A stretch of DNA of 64,000 nucleotides from Mitsuaria sp. PDC51 (GTDB lineage: Bacteria; Pseudomonadota; Gammaproteobacteria; Burkholderiales; Burkholderiaceae_C), in contig NZ_FOZE01000002.1 in NCBI RefSeq assembly GCF_900113225.1, forward strand, positions 1,736,001 through 1,800,000, read 5' to 3'. Shown here piece by piece: positions 17,572 through 30,987 of this stretch; position 1 is the stretch's first letter, and every line of letters begins with the position of its first letter. The position numbers and the translations under genes are program-made. The notes under the pieces are model-generated. The model made no database searches and was not told the DNA's origin. It saw only the letters and a program-made list of their open reading frames with translations.

Positions 17572-17949
17572 TCAGAGCCGCTCGAGCGCGGCGCGCAGCT
17601 GGCGCACGTCGATCGGCTTGAGCCAGTAATCCTGGAAGCCCGCGGCGCGAGCGCGCTGGCGCTGGTCGTCCATCACGTCCGCCGACAGCGCGATGCAGCG
17701 CAACTGGGCCAGGCGTGCATCCGCGCGCACCAGCGCCATCAGTTCCAGGCCATTCATGTCCGGCAGGTTCATGTCCATCAGCACCAGCGAGGGCATGACG
17801 CGCGGCAGCATCTCCATCGCCTGGGCGCCGGTCTCGGCCACGTCCAGCGTCCAGCCGGGCATCAGGCGGAACACCTCCTCCATCAGCACGATGTTGATGC
17901 GGTCGTCCTCGACGTAGAGGACGTGGCGGGCGGCGGTGGGGGAGGACAT
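17572..17949 (-). CDS. single-domain response regulator (CheY/DivK-like receiver)
   Basis: A 125-residue stand-alone receiver with no output domain. Acidic pocket Glu14-Asp15-Asp16 (YVEDDRIN), phospho-acceptor Asp59 (LVLMDMNLPDMNG), Ser of ALSAD and Lys of LKPID are all present, so it should be phosphorylatable. The ATG at 17949 starts the receiver fold properly; upstream in-frame codons lead through non-homologous sequence. No kinase is adjacent. It may serve a phosphorelay or a hybrid kinase encoded elsewhere. Confidence 0.85.
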   Translation of the reverse strand: MSSPTAARHVLYVEDDRINIVLMEEVFRLMPGWTLDVAETGAQAMEMLPRVMPSLVLMDMNLPDMNGLELMALVRADARLAQLRCIALSADVMDDQRQRARAAGFQDYWLKPIDVRQLRAALERL

Positions 17950-18254
17950 GGCGAGGACAGGCAGGGGACAACGCACGATACCAGCGATTGCCTGGACGGC
18001 CCGTCTTGTCCATGCCGTCACCGCTTCTTCACCGTCCGTGCGATCTGCGGGAGCACCGTGACAAAAACCACGCGTGGCCATACCCCCGGCTGAGGGGGAC
18101 GGCCCGATGCGACGGGCCTTCGCTCCCTACACTCGCCGCAACTCCTGTCACATCCGGTGATGCAAAGCGACGGATGGAAACAGGAGCCACAAACGGCAAG
18201 GCTTGACCCCGACGAGATGTCTCGCGGAGGCGGCCGCCGAAAAAGAGAACTGTC
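17950..18254. other. divergent intergenic region with structured leader
   Basis: This 305-base gap holds no gene I can support. It contains CCCCC-GGCTGA-GGGGG (18083-18098), GGCCCG-ATGCGA-CGGGCC (18101-18118), and a longer element at 18142-18186. In the last, CTCCTGT pairs with ACAGGAG and, inside it, CATCCG pairs with CGGATG around the loop GTGATGCAAAGCGA. The last lies about 70 bases before the PEP-CTERM start and looks like a 5' leader structure. Confidence 0.5.
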
Positions 18255-19043
18255 ATGTCGTTGGTGGCCGCATTCGCGTTGGCCGCGTCTACCGTGACGC
18301 TGCCCAACTGTTCCTGGGACAAGCCGGGCGTCAATCCCTTCATGGGCGACCTCGTCGCGGCCGTGGACCGGTACAAGGACATCCCGGCGGCGACCCGCGC
18401 CAAGCTCAAGGCGCGCATGGCCGCGCGCCAGTACGACGAGATCGTCGACATCCACCGCGACAGCATCGTCGGCCGCTACGAGTACGGCAGCGAGATCCGC
18501 GACATGCATTTCGGCGCCGGCTCGGTCTGCCGCACGGTCACGCGGACGAAGTGGACGGCGCAGACGCTGGAGCGCGGCCTGGTCTATTGCGAGGACGGCC
18601 AATGCATCCTCGTCCCGACCGTGTGCCGCAACGTCAGCCGCATCGCGCGCGGACCGCTGAAGCCGGGCGCGGCCGGTGGCCCGACCGCCAAGGCCGAGGA
18701 CGAACCACTGATGTTCGAGCCCCCGGCGGCCGGTGCGGCCGCCGACGGCGGCGCTGGCGATCCGGGCAGCTTCGCGCGCACCGCCGCGCTGCCGCCCACG
18801 GCCACCTCGGATACCAGCCTGATCGCGCCCACGCCGGGCGGCAGCGGCGGCGGGGCGCCGGTGGCGCCGCCGCCCACCGGCGTCGGCGGACCGGGCGTCA
18901 TCACGCTGCCGCAGCTGCCGGCGGGCAACGGTGGTGGCGGCAACCTGCCCGTCGTGCCGGGGGTGCCGGAACCGCAGACCTGGGTGCTATTCGCGCTGGG
19001 CCTGGGCGCCCTGGCCATCGCGGCGAAGCGCCGCGCCGCCTGA
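18255..19043 (+). CDS. MHFG family PEP-CTERM protein
   Basis: A 262-residue exported protein. A short signal-like N-terminus (MSLVAAFALAAS) leads to a conserved domain (about 15-135) with four cysteines and the name-giving DMHFGAG motif (about 78-84). A long Gly/Pro/Ala-rich linker follows (about 140-235). The C-terminus is a textbook sorting signal: VPEPQTWVLFALGLGALAIAAKRR, that is PEP motif, membrane helix and basic tail. Exosortase would cleave at PEP and deliver the protein to the surface. No exosortase gene is in the window. The biological role of MHFG proteins is unknown; surface or exopolysaccharide-associated function is inferred from the class. Confidence 0.88.
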   Translation: MSLVAAFALAASTVTLPNCSWDKPGVNPFMGDLVAAVDRYKDIPAATRAKLKARMAARQYDEIVDIHRDSIVGRYEYGSEIRDMHFGAGSVCRTVTRTKWTAQTLERGLVYCEDGQCILVPTVCRNVSRIARGPLKPGAAGGPTAKAEDEPLMFEPPAAGAAADGGAGDPGSFARTAALPPTATSDTSLIAPTPGGSGGGAPVAPPPTGVGGPGVITLPQLPAGNGGGGNLPVVPGVPEPQTWVLFALGLGALAIAAKRRAA

Positions 19044-19112
19044 ACCGGCGCAGGCCTCAACCGCGCCCGCCTCAACCGCAGCCCCTCAACCGCGGCCCCG
19101 AGCCGCACGCCC

Positions 19113-22109
<2,997 letters not shown>

Positions 22110-22299
22110 GGGGCCGGACACAGCTGGAGGCGAACTCGCCATGATAGGGCCAGCCCCGTTCCCGCGCCGATCCCTGCTGACACCGCGTGGCAGCGGGAGG
22201 AATGCCGAAATCCTTCCCCGCGACCCCGCCTTTGCGGGGGCCCTCCGGCCACATGGGGGTGCAGAATCGCCGCATCCCCTCCTGCCCCTTCCCCCCTCG

Positions 22300-24309
22300 A
22301 TGAAGTTCAAAGCGCCGTCGCTGTCGCTGCGCAGTGTGATCCTGCTCGCGGTGGTGGTCGGGATCGCGGCGCCGGCCCTGGCGCTGCTCGCCTACAGCGA
22401 TGCGTTCATCCGCCGCAGCCTCGAGCCGGTGCTGGAGGGCCAGCGCGCGGCCGTGCTGACGCTGGCCGCCAATGGCCTGGTCGAGCCGCTGTGGACGGTG
22501 GACAGCCCGGCGGTGCAGCGGGCGCTCGACCAGCTGCTGTCTGACGTCAACGTCTGCGCGGTGGAGCTCAACGAGGAGCGCGTCGACACCCGCGACATCG
22601 TGCGCGCCAAGTGCAGCCCCGGCTGGCCGACGGTCACGCTCGCCGCGACCATCCAGCGCGAGGGCCAGGTGCTGGGCAGCCTGCGGGTGCAGTTCGACGA
22701 TGCCGCGCAGGAACGCATGCTTGAGGAGGGGCGCCGGCAGACGGCGCTGATCGTGGCCGCGCAGGTGGCGGTGGGCGTGGGCATCGTGCTGATGGTCTTC
22801 TATCTGCGGATGGTCCGCCCGATCGACCGGCTCAAGCGCCTGGCCAACGCGATCGCCGAGCGCCAGCCGGTGCCGCGGCTGCGCTGGAACCGCAAGGACG
22901 AGCTGGGCCAGCTGGGCGTGCACCTGGACCAGATGGGGCAGCAGATCGCCGGCCTGCTGGCGGACATGGAGAGCAAGAACGCGCAGCTGCATCAGCTCGC
23001 GATGTACGACCACCTCACCGGCCTGCCCAACCGGACGCTGTTCCGGGAAGTCTTCCTGCACGAGGCGGCGGTCGCTCGGCGCGAGCAGAGCCACCTGGCG
23101 CTGCTGTTCGTCGACCTGGACCGGTTCAAGGCGATCAACGATTCGCTCGGGCATGCCGCCGGCGACCGCATGCTGCTGCAGGCCAGCGAGCGGTTGCGCC
23201 AGGCGGTGCGGGAGTCCGACCTGGCCTGCCGCGTCAGCGGCGACGAGTTCCTGCTGCTGATGCGCGATTCCAGCGAGCACGTCGCCTCCGCGGCGCAGCG
23301 CCTGATCGAGGCGCTGAACGCGCCGCTGCAGCTCGAGGGCGGCGTGGCCAGCGTGTCGGCCAGCGTCGGCATCGCGCTGTTCCCGCGCGATGGCGACGAC
23401 TTCGACACCCTGGTCCGCCATGCCGACCTGGCGATGTACCGCGCCAAGCAGCTGGGGCGCTCGCGCTACAGCTTCTTCCAGCAGGACATGGACGCGGCGG
23501 CGGTGCAGCGGATGGAGCTCGAGCGCGAATTGAAGCTGGCGCTGGAACGCGACGAACTGCTGCTCCATTACCAGGCCGTCGTGGATGCCCGCACCGGCGC
23601 CTGGTCGGGGCTGGAGGCGCTGATGCGCTGGCAGCATCCGCAGCGAGGGCTGGTGATGCCAGGTCAGTTCATCGAGCTGGCCGAGGAGACCGGGCAGATC
23701 CTGGACCTGGGCTGGAGCACCATCGAGCAGGCCTGCGCGCAGTTGGCGCGCTGGAAGGCCTCGGGGCGGCATCCGGGGCCGATCTCGATCAACCTGTCGG
23801 CCCTGCAGTTCCGCGAGCCCCGGCTGGCCGAGCGGATCGCCGAGGCGATGGGCCGCCACGCGGTCGCGCCCGGCGAACTGGCGATCGAGCTGACCGAAAG
23901 CTCGCTGCTGACCGACACCGACACGGTGCTCCAGACCCTGGCGCGCCTGTCCGAGCTGGGGCTGAGCCTGTCGGTGGACGACTTCGGGACCGGGTATTCC
24001 TCGCTCGCCTACCTGAAGCTGCTGCGCCCGGCGCGGCTGAAGATCGACCGGGCCTTCGTCCGGGACCTGCCCAGCAGCGCCGACGACCGGGCGCTGGTGC
24101 GCGCCATGATGGGCATGGCCGAGGCGCTGGGCATCGACGTGGTGGCGGAGGGCGTCGAGACCGAGGCGCAGCGCGATGCGCTGCTGGCCCTGGGCTGCTG
24201 GCAGCAGCAGGGCTATTTCTATTGCCGGCCGCAGCCGGCCGCCGCGCTGGCGGCGCGCCTGGCCGTCTGGCCGCCCCAGGTTGGGGCAGCACGGGCAGCG
24301 CGCGGCTGA
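22300..24309 (+). CDS. membrane GGDEF-EAL protein (c-di-GMP metabolism)
   Basis: A 669-residue inner-membrane signalling protein. Membrane helices at about 12-33 and 150-172 flank a small periplasmic sensor domain containing two Cys. A HAMP region (about 175-227) leads to a diguanylate-cyclase domain with the variant signature SGDEF (313-317) and then an EAL phosphodiesterase domain. EAL (439-441, GLEALMRW), [10 protein letters not shown] and QGYFYCRP are conserved, so c-di-GMP hydrolysis is likely. Cyclase activity of the SGDEF variant is uncertain. The ATG at 22300 is chosen because upstream in-frame sequence overlaps uvrA. Confidence 0.88.
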   Translation: MKFKAPSLSLRSVILLAVVVGIAAPALALLAYSDAFIRRSLEPVLEGQRAAVLTLAANGLVEPLWTVDSPAVQRALDQLLSDVNVCAVELNEERVDTRDIVRAKCSPGWPTVTLAATIQREGQVLGSLRVQFDDAAQERMLEEGRRQTALIVAAQVAVGVGIVLMVFYLRMVRPIDRLKRLANAIAERQPVPRLRWNRKDELGQLGVHLDQMGQQIAGLLADMESKNAQLHQLAMYDHLTGLPNRTLFREVFLHEAAVARREQSHLALLFVDLDRFKAINDSLGHAAGDRMLLQASERLRQAVRESDLACRVSGDEFLLLMRDSSEHVASAAQRLIEALNAPLQLEGGVASVSASVGIALFPRDGDDFDTLVRHADLAMYRAKQLGRSRYSFFQQDMDAAAVQRMELERELKLALERDELLLHYQAVVDARTGAWSGLEALMRWQHPQRGLVMPGQFIELAEETGQILDLGWSTIEQACAQLARWKASGRHPGPISINLSALQFREPRLAERIAEAMGRHAVAPGELAIELTESSLLTDTDTVLQTLARLSELGLSLSVDDFGTGYSSLAYLKLLRPARLKIDRAFVRDLPSSADDRALVRAMMGMAEALGIDVVAEGVETEAQRDALLALGCWQQQGYFYCRPQPAAALAARLAVWPPQVGAARAARG

Positions 24310-24473
24310 AGCCCCGCCAGGATCGCCCCCCAGGACCCATTCGCCCGACCGACCGGCATTTCGGCGCGCGATAGCGGCAATTCGTCGCGTCGTCGTGGTC
24401 TTGCCGCCGGTGGCGGCGCACAGTGCATCCTCGTTGAAATGCCAGGACAGGGATCGCACCGCAGGGGACCACC

Positions 24474-24656
24474 ATGAACGACGCCGCCAAGACTTTCCTC
24501 ACCGCCCTGGCCGCCGTGGCCAGCGCCGCTGTCATCGCCTTGTGGCTGGCGGACACGAACGAGGCCGCGCGTCCGTCCCATCCCCTGCCCCTGCACTGGG
24601 CCGAGCAGACCATGCCGGGACCTCAGGCCGACCAGGCCAGCAAGCCGCGCGGATGA
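24474..24656 (+). CDS. small single-pass membrane protein, unknown
   Basis: A 60-residue product starting at an ATG with AGGGGA seven bases upstream. Residues about 8-27 (LTALAAVASAAVIALWLA) form one membrane helix, followed by a Pro/Gln-rich, probably periplasmic tail. A very strong terminator begins 47 bases after its stop, which supports a real short transcription unit. I recognise no family. Confidence 0.55.
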   Translation: MNDAAKTFLTALAAVASAAVIALWLADTNEAARPSHPLPLHWAEQTMPGPQADQASKPRG

Positions 24657-24703
24657 CCCCGCGGCCTGCGCTCCGATAGACGCCACGCTTCCCCCGGCAT
24701 TTC

Positions 24704-24736
24704 GAAGCCCGCCTGACCAGCGGGCTTCTTTTTTTT
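24704..24736 (+). terminator. strong rho-independent terminator
   Basis: GAAGCCCGC (24704-24712) and GCGGGCTTC (24720-24728) form a perfect 9-bp stem with loop CTGACCA, followed by eight T residues (24729-24736). It ends the small membrane-protein transcript. Confidence 0.95.
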
Positions 24737-24926
24737 CGGCTCGATCGTCGGGAACATCGATGGAATGGGGCATCCCGGCGATCGACGGTCCGGGCTCATC
24801 CATTCGTCGCGGTTCCGCGCAGTTCACTCCGTCGCCGCGCGCATTCGTCGCTTGCGGCTCGCGGAACGGGGGCGCGATGACGACACTGACTTCACTGACA
24901 CACGCAACCCCATCAAGGAGATCGAC

Positions 24927-25196
24927 ATGAGCACTACCTCTTTCAAGACCGCCCGCACCAGCTTCAAGGCCTTTGCCTTCGGCATCGGCGCCACGCTGGC
25001 GATCGCCGTCAGCCTGCTGCACGTGCAGGACCAGCGCGAGCAACGCGCGGCCGTCATCACGCTGGATCCGGTGGTCATCACCGCCAAGCGCGAACAGCTG
25101 CCCACCGTCTACATCACCGGCCGCCGCGACACCGCGGCCGACGGCCAGCAGCTGGCTTCGGCCGCGCCGGCCGGCTGCACGACCCAGCTCTGCTGA
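24927..25196 (+). CDS. small membrane-anchored protein with C-terminal cysteine pair, unknown
   Basis: An 89-residue product from the ATG at 24927, preceded by AAGGAG with ideal spacing. A basic start and one helix (about 14-34) are followed by a short extracytoplasmic tail. That tail holds LDPVVITAKREQLPTVYITGRR, a stretch reminiscent of TonB-receptor N-terminal extensions, and a terminal CTTQLC. A strong terminator follows. Own ribosome site and terminator argue it is real. Function unknown. Confidence 0.6.
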   Translation: MSTTSFKTARTSFKAFAFGIGATLAIAVSLLHVQDQREQRAAVITLDPVVITAKREQLPTVYITGRRDTAADGQQLASAAPAGCTTQLC

Positions 25197-25259
25197 GCTC
25201 CGGCGGTTGCGCTGTCAAGGCGGCGACCGCGACGGTCCAGCTGTAGCGATCGCCCACGA

Positions 25260-25293
25260 GAACGCCCGGCAGTTGCCGGGCGTTCTTCTTTTC
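25260..25293 (+). terminator. rho-independent terminator between convergent genes
   Basis: GAACGCCCGGCA (25260-25271) and TGCCGGGCGTTC (25274-25285) form a perfect 12-bp stem with a two-base centre, followed by TTCTTTTC. It stops the small-protein transcript; being symmetrical, it could also serve recQ from the other side. Confidence 0.92.
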
Positions 25294-25347
25294 GTCGGTG
25301 AGTTTTGATGGTGACGATCGCGTGACGCGATCGAGGGCCCAAGCGGC

Positions 25348-27216
<1,869 letters not shown>

Positions 27217-27327
27217 GGAGCCCTCGATTGTCCTGCACATCGACGGGCCCGCCGTTCACCCGGTCCCGATCCGTCGTGGACGGCGCTTTCCGAGCGCCTT
27301 GCTCCTCCGCACCGCACAGACCTGCCC

Positions 27328-28296
27328 ATGATCGCTGCGCCGTTGCCCGACGACGAGAATGCCCGGCTGGCCACGCTGCGCGTGCTGCAGGTGCTGGACA
27401 CCGACCCCGAGGAACGCTTCGACCGCCTGACGCGCATGGCGCGGCGCCTGTTCGAGGTGCCGATCGCGCTGGTCAGCCTGGTCGACGCCGACCGGCAGTG
27501 GTTCAAGTCGGCGCAGGGCCTGGACGTGCCGGAGACCCCGCGCGACATGAGTTTCTGCGGCCACGCCATCCTGTCGGACGACATCCTGCTGATCCCCGAC
27601 ACCCATGCCGATCCGCGCTTCGTCGACAACCCGCTGGTGACCGGGGCGCCGCACATCCGCTTCTACGCCGGCTGCCCGGTGCGGGCGCCGAGTGGCCACC
27701 GCCTCGGCACGTTGTGCCTGATCGACCGGGTGCCGCGCGGCTTCGACGCCGACGACCAGGCGACGCTGCGCGACCTGGCCTTCATGGTCGAGCAGCAGTT
27801 CGCGGCGATGTACATGGCGATGGTGGACGAGCTGACCGGGCTGGCGAACCGGCGCGGCTTCGAATCGCAGGCCGGACATGTGCTGGCGCTGTGCCGGCGC
27901 AAGCAGTGGCCGGCGACGATGCTGTACTTCGACCTCGACCACTTCAAGCATGTCAACGACCGCTATGGCCATGCGGAGGGCGACTGGGCGCTGAAGTCCT
28001 TTGCGGACATCCTGCGTTTCTGCCTGCGGGCCTCGGACGTGATCGCGCGCACCGGCGGCGACGAGTTCGTGGTGCTGCTCAGCGGCACGGCGACCGAGCA
28101 GATGTCGCCCGCGCTGGAGCGGGTGCGCACGCAGGTCGGGGCGCTCAACCTGAGGGCGCAGCGGGGCTATGCGCTGGATTTCAGCGTCGGCGACGCCGCG
28201 ATGGCCGCCGACCGACCGCTGACGCTGGAGGAGCTGATGCAGCAGGCCGACGCGGCGATGTACGCGCACAAGCAGAGCCGGCGCCGCATGGGCTGA
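27328..28296 (+). CDS. GAF-GGDEF diguanylate cyclase
   Basis: Soluble 322-residue enzyme that makes c-di-GMP. An N-terminal GAF domain (about 10-165), with ALVSLVDADRQWFKSAQGL and a GTLCLIDRVPRGF end, is linked to a diguanylate-cyclase domain with intact TGGDEF and the substrate-binding FDLDHFKHVND block. No RxxD inhibitory site is obvious before GGDEF. The start at 27328 begins the GAF-type MIAAPLPDDENARLATL sequence. The GAF domain resembles the one in the regulator at 47493, suggesting a shared origin or ligand. Confidence 0.88.
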   Translation: MIAAPLPDDENARLATLRVLQVLDTDPEERFDRLTRMARRLFEVPIALVSLVDADRQWFKSAQGLDVPETPRDMSFCGHAILSDDILLIPDTHADPRFVDNPLVTGAPHIRFYAGCPVRAPSGHRLGTLCLIDRVPRGFDADDQATLRDLAFMVEQQFAAMYMAMVDELTGLANRRGFESQAGHVLALCRRKQWPATMLYFDLDHFKHVNDRYGHAEGDWALKSFADILRFCLRASDVIARTGGDEFVVLLSGTATEQMSPALERVRTQVGALNLRAQRGYALDFSVGDAAMAADRPLTLEELMQQADAAMYAHKQSRRRMG

Positions 28297-28519
28297 CGGC
28301 CCGCCCGCGCGGGCGCGGCGGCCACGGCGGCCCTGAATCCGGTGATCGGCTGCCACGAAGCAGGCAGCGGATCGGCGTTTCCCGGGGATCGTCGGCGGAA
28401 TGGGCGGGCGGCATAATCCGCCCCCTGCGCCGCTGTTTCCGACCCGATGTCCCGGGCGATGGGCGGCGCCGAGTTTCCCATTCCGAACATTCAACGACAC
28501 GCAAGCGAAGGCAACCCTC

Positions 28520-29065
28520 ATGGCCTCGGTCAACAAAGTCATCATCCTCGGCAACCTGGGCCGTGATCCCGAACTCCGCTACACGCCCAGCGGCAGCGCG
28601 GTGTGCAACGTCAGCATCGCGACGACGCGCAACTGGAAGAGCCGTGAAGGCGGCGAGCGCCAGGAAGAGACCGAATGGCACCGCGTGGTGTTCTACGACC
28701 GCCTGGCCGAGATCGCGGGCGAGTACCTGAAGAAGGGCCGTCCGGTCTATGTCGAGGGTCGCCTGAAGACCCGCAAGTGGCAGGACAAGGAAGGCAAGGA
28801 CAACTACACGACGGAAATCATCGCCGAGCAGATGCAGCTGCTGGGCGGCCGTGAAGGCGGCGGCGACGACATGGGCGGCGGCGGTGGTGGTGGCTACAGC
28901 CGTGAGCGCTCGTCGGAGCGCGGCAGTGGCGGCAGCGGTCGCGACAGCGGCGACTTCGACGCACCGCGCGCGCCGGCCCCGCGCGCCGCGGCGCCTCGCG
29001 CCCCTGCCCCCGCGCCGAAGCCGGCGACCGGCTTCGATGACATGGATGACGATATTCCGTTCTGA
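28520..29065 (+). CDS. ssb: single-stranded DNA-binding protein SSB
   Basis: A 181-residue SSB. The OB fold (about 1-110) opens [23 protein letters not shown] Gly-rich then Pro/Ala-rich linker (about 112-170) leads to the acidic tip DDDIPF that recruits repair and replication proteins. Typical length for beta-proteobacteria. The gene is monocistronic, bounded downstream by a terminator. In many relatives uvrA and ssb are neighbours; here they are about 6 kb apart with c-di-GMP and recQ genes between. Confidence 0.96.
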   Translation: MASVNKVIILGNLGRDPELRYTPSGSAVCNVSIATTRNWKSREGGERQEETEWHRVVFYDRLAEIAGEYLKKGRPVYVEGRLKTRKWQDKEGKDNYTTEIIAEQMQLLGGREGGGDDMGGGGGGGYSRERSSERGSGGSGRDSGDFDAPRAPAPRAAAPRAPAPAPKPATGFDDMDDDIPF

Positions 29066-29112
29066 TCGATAGCGATCCCGGCTGTCCCGGGATCGGATGA
29101 TCACGATGAAGG

Positions 29113-29145
29113 AAGCCCGTTGGCGTTCACGCCGCGGGCTTTTTT
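29113..29145 (+). terminator. rho-independent terminator after ssb
   Basis: AAGCCCG (29113-29119) pairs with CGGGCTT (29135-29141), with an inner GGCG/CGCC stem, followed by TTTTCC. It lies 47 bases after the ssb stop. Confidence 0.85.
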
Positions 29146-29189
29146 CCTTTTCGGGCCGGACGCCCACCTTCGGCCGAAATGGCCGCCGC

Positions 29190-30278
29190 TCAGGGCAGGT
29201 CCACGATCTCGATCCAATTCGCGGCCCGTCCCACGGGTTGACGGCCGATCAACCGGAGCGCGCCGCTGTCCGGATCGATGCGGTACACGGACAGCCGGTC
29301 CGATTTCTCGCCGGCCACGAGCAGGAACTTCCCGGTCGGATCGATGCGGATGCCACGCGGCTGCGTTTCCGTCGGATAGGCGTCCACCAGGCTCGGCTTG
29401 CCGGACGCCGCGGCAAGCGTCAGCAACGAGATCGTGCTGCTCGTCCGTTCGGACGTGTACATGAACCGGCCGTCCGGCGTGATGGCGATGTCGGAGGACC
29501 AGATGCGTCGCTGCTCGTCGCTCGCCGGCACCGTGAGCGTGGTCGAGAGCTCGGTGAGCGTCCCCCGATCGCGATCCCTCCCGAACTGGATGACGTTGCC
29601 GCTCAGCTCGCCGATCACATAGAGGAATCGACCGTCGGGGGAGAACTCGATGTGCCGCGGGCCGTTGCCCGGCTTCGTCTTGACGAGCGGCGGATCGAGC
29701 GGCGTCAGCGTTCCGCTGGCGGCGTCGAATCCGAACTGCAAGATCTGATCGCTGCCGAGGTTGGTGACGTACAGGAAGCGATTGCCGGCGTCGATCCGGA
29801 TGCTGTGTGCCTTCTCGCCGGTGGGCAGGACCTGGATGGCGCCCTGCTCGACCAGGCCGTCCTTGATCGCGCTGATCGCGATCCGGCTTCCGTCATAGGA
29901 GGCCGTGAACAGGAAGCGTCCGGTCCGGTCGGTGGACGCGTACGCCATGCTGTCCGGGAGCGGCGCGTCGGCCTTCTGGCGCAACGCGCCGCTCGCGGCA
30001 TCGATGTCGTAGGTCAGCACGCGGAATGGCTCGGAGCGCACGACCGCGTACAGATGCCGTCTGGCGGGATCCACCGCCATCGGCATCACGAGCTTGCCGG
30101 CCGCCGTCTTGCCCAGCGGCGTGAGCGCGCCGGTGGCATCCATCTCGAACGCGTCGATGACGCCGTCCTGCGCCGCGGAGACATAGACGTAGGTCTTGGC
30201 CGAGACCGGGACGGCGGCAGCGATCGCCATGGCGGCGGCGCTGGCGATCTTCATCATTCCACTTCTGAGCTTGCGCAT
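29190..30278 (-). CDS. periplasmic lactonase-family seven-bladed beta-propeller
   Basis: A 362-residue exported protein. The signal peptide ends near residue 28 (AAAVPVSAK). It is followed by repeated blades of the 6-phosphogluconolactonase/YbhE superfamily, each with a SPDGRFLYV-like turn (for example GPRHIEFSPDGRFLYVIGELSG, TGKFLLVAGEKSDRLSVYRID). Cytoplasmic Pgl acts in the pentose phosphate route, but the signal peptide here argues against that, so the substrate is open. GGAG lies eight bases before the ATG at 30278; the alternative ATG is seven codons in. Confidence 0.82.
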   Translation of the reverse strand: MRKLRSGMMKIASAAAMAIAAAVPVSAKTYVYVSAAQDGVIDAFEMDATGALTPLGKTAAGKLVMPMAVDPARRHLYAVVRSEPFRVLTYDIDAASGALRQKADAPLPDSMAYASTDRTGRFLFTASYDGSRIAISAIKDGLVEQGAIQVLPTGEKAHSIRIDAGNRFLYVTNLGSDQILQFGFDAASGTLTPLDPPLVKTKPGNGPRHIEFSPDGRFLYVIGELSGNVIQFGRDRDRGTLTELSTTLTVPASDEQRRIWSSDIAITPDGRFMYTSERTSSTISLLTLAAASGKPSLVDAYPTETQPRGIRIDPTGKFLLVAGEKSDRLSVYRIDPDSGALRLIGRQPVGRAANWIEIVDLP

Positions 30279-30338
30279 CGACTCTGCTCCGGGCCTGTCA
30301 TGAATGCTGGTGCGCCCGCATTCTGCCGGCGCGGAGTG

Positions 30339-30794
30339 TCACCAGCCGCGACGTGCGGTCCGGAACTCCACGCCATTGCCGATGGTGCAGTTGAAGCTCG
30401 ACTGGCTCACGAGGGCGTAGTCCGGCAGGTTGAAGAGCACCTGACGGAAGTTCACGCTGCCATCGACCTTGACCTGATAGCGCAGCGTCTGGAACAGCGG
30501 CGCGGCGCTGTCGGACGCCGTGAAATGCGTGTCGGCGAAGGAGATGGTCCCGTCGGGCAGGACGCGATAGGCATCGATGGCCAACAGGCCGCCCTTGGTC
30601 TGCGACGGCCGGCCGCCGGCCTGGGGCTGGCAGCGGCTCAGGTCGATGGTGACGGAGACCTTCTGGCCCGCGTCGAGCGCCTCCAGGAGCGCCGCGGGTT
30701 GGTTCAGCGTGGTCGTCGGCTCGGCGTGGCTGAGCGCGGCGCCCAGCAGCAGGGGCAGCATGACGAGCGACTTCTTGGGGAACACGGAGGTCAT
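30339..30794 (-). CDS. VirK-like secreted protein
   Basis: A 151-residue exported protein with a signal peptide ending at about 24 (ALSHA). The mature part resembles the VirK family: a LLEALDAGQKVSVTIDLSRC block near the N-terminus, then TLRYQVKVDGSVNFR, and a second Cys (FNCTIGNG) that may pair with the first. VirK relatives are found in plant-associated bacteria but their function is unknown. The ATG at 30794 opens the signal peptide. Same strand and 60 bases upstream of the propeller gene, so possibly cotranscribed. Confidence 0.6.
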   Translation of the reverse strand: MTSVFPKKSLVMLPLLLGAALSHAEPTTTLNQPAALLEALDAGQKVSVTIDLSRCQPQAGGRPSQTKGGLLAIDAYRVLPDGTISFADTHFTASDSAAPLFQTLRYQVKVDGSVNFRQVLFNLPDYALVSQSSFNCTIGNGVEFRTARRGW

Positions 30795-30987
30795 GGCAAT
30801 GGCTATGGCGTTGAAGAGAACGTCAGCGTGCCATGTCTTGCCTGGCCGGAGAGCGGCCAGGCGCCGCGTTCGCGGCCGAGTTTGCAATCAGCGGTTGAAG
30901 CCCGTAAACGACTGAAATTGTCTCGATGGAAGTCTCTATGGGATCCTCGCCGATCGCAGCGAGGGGCCCTGCATCACCAGCGTCCGG

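Noticed and set aside
18070-18100. Possible sigma-54 promoter for the PEP-CTERM gene
   Set aside because: The TGG...GC spacing found is off by one from the GG-N10-GC requirement and TTGC is missing.
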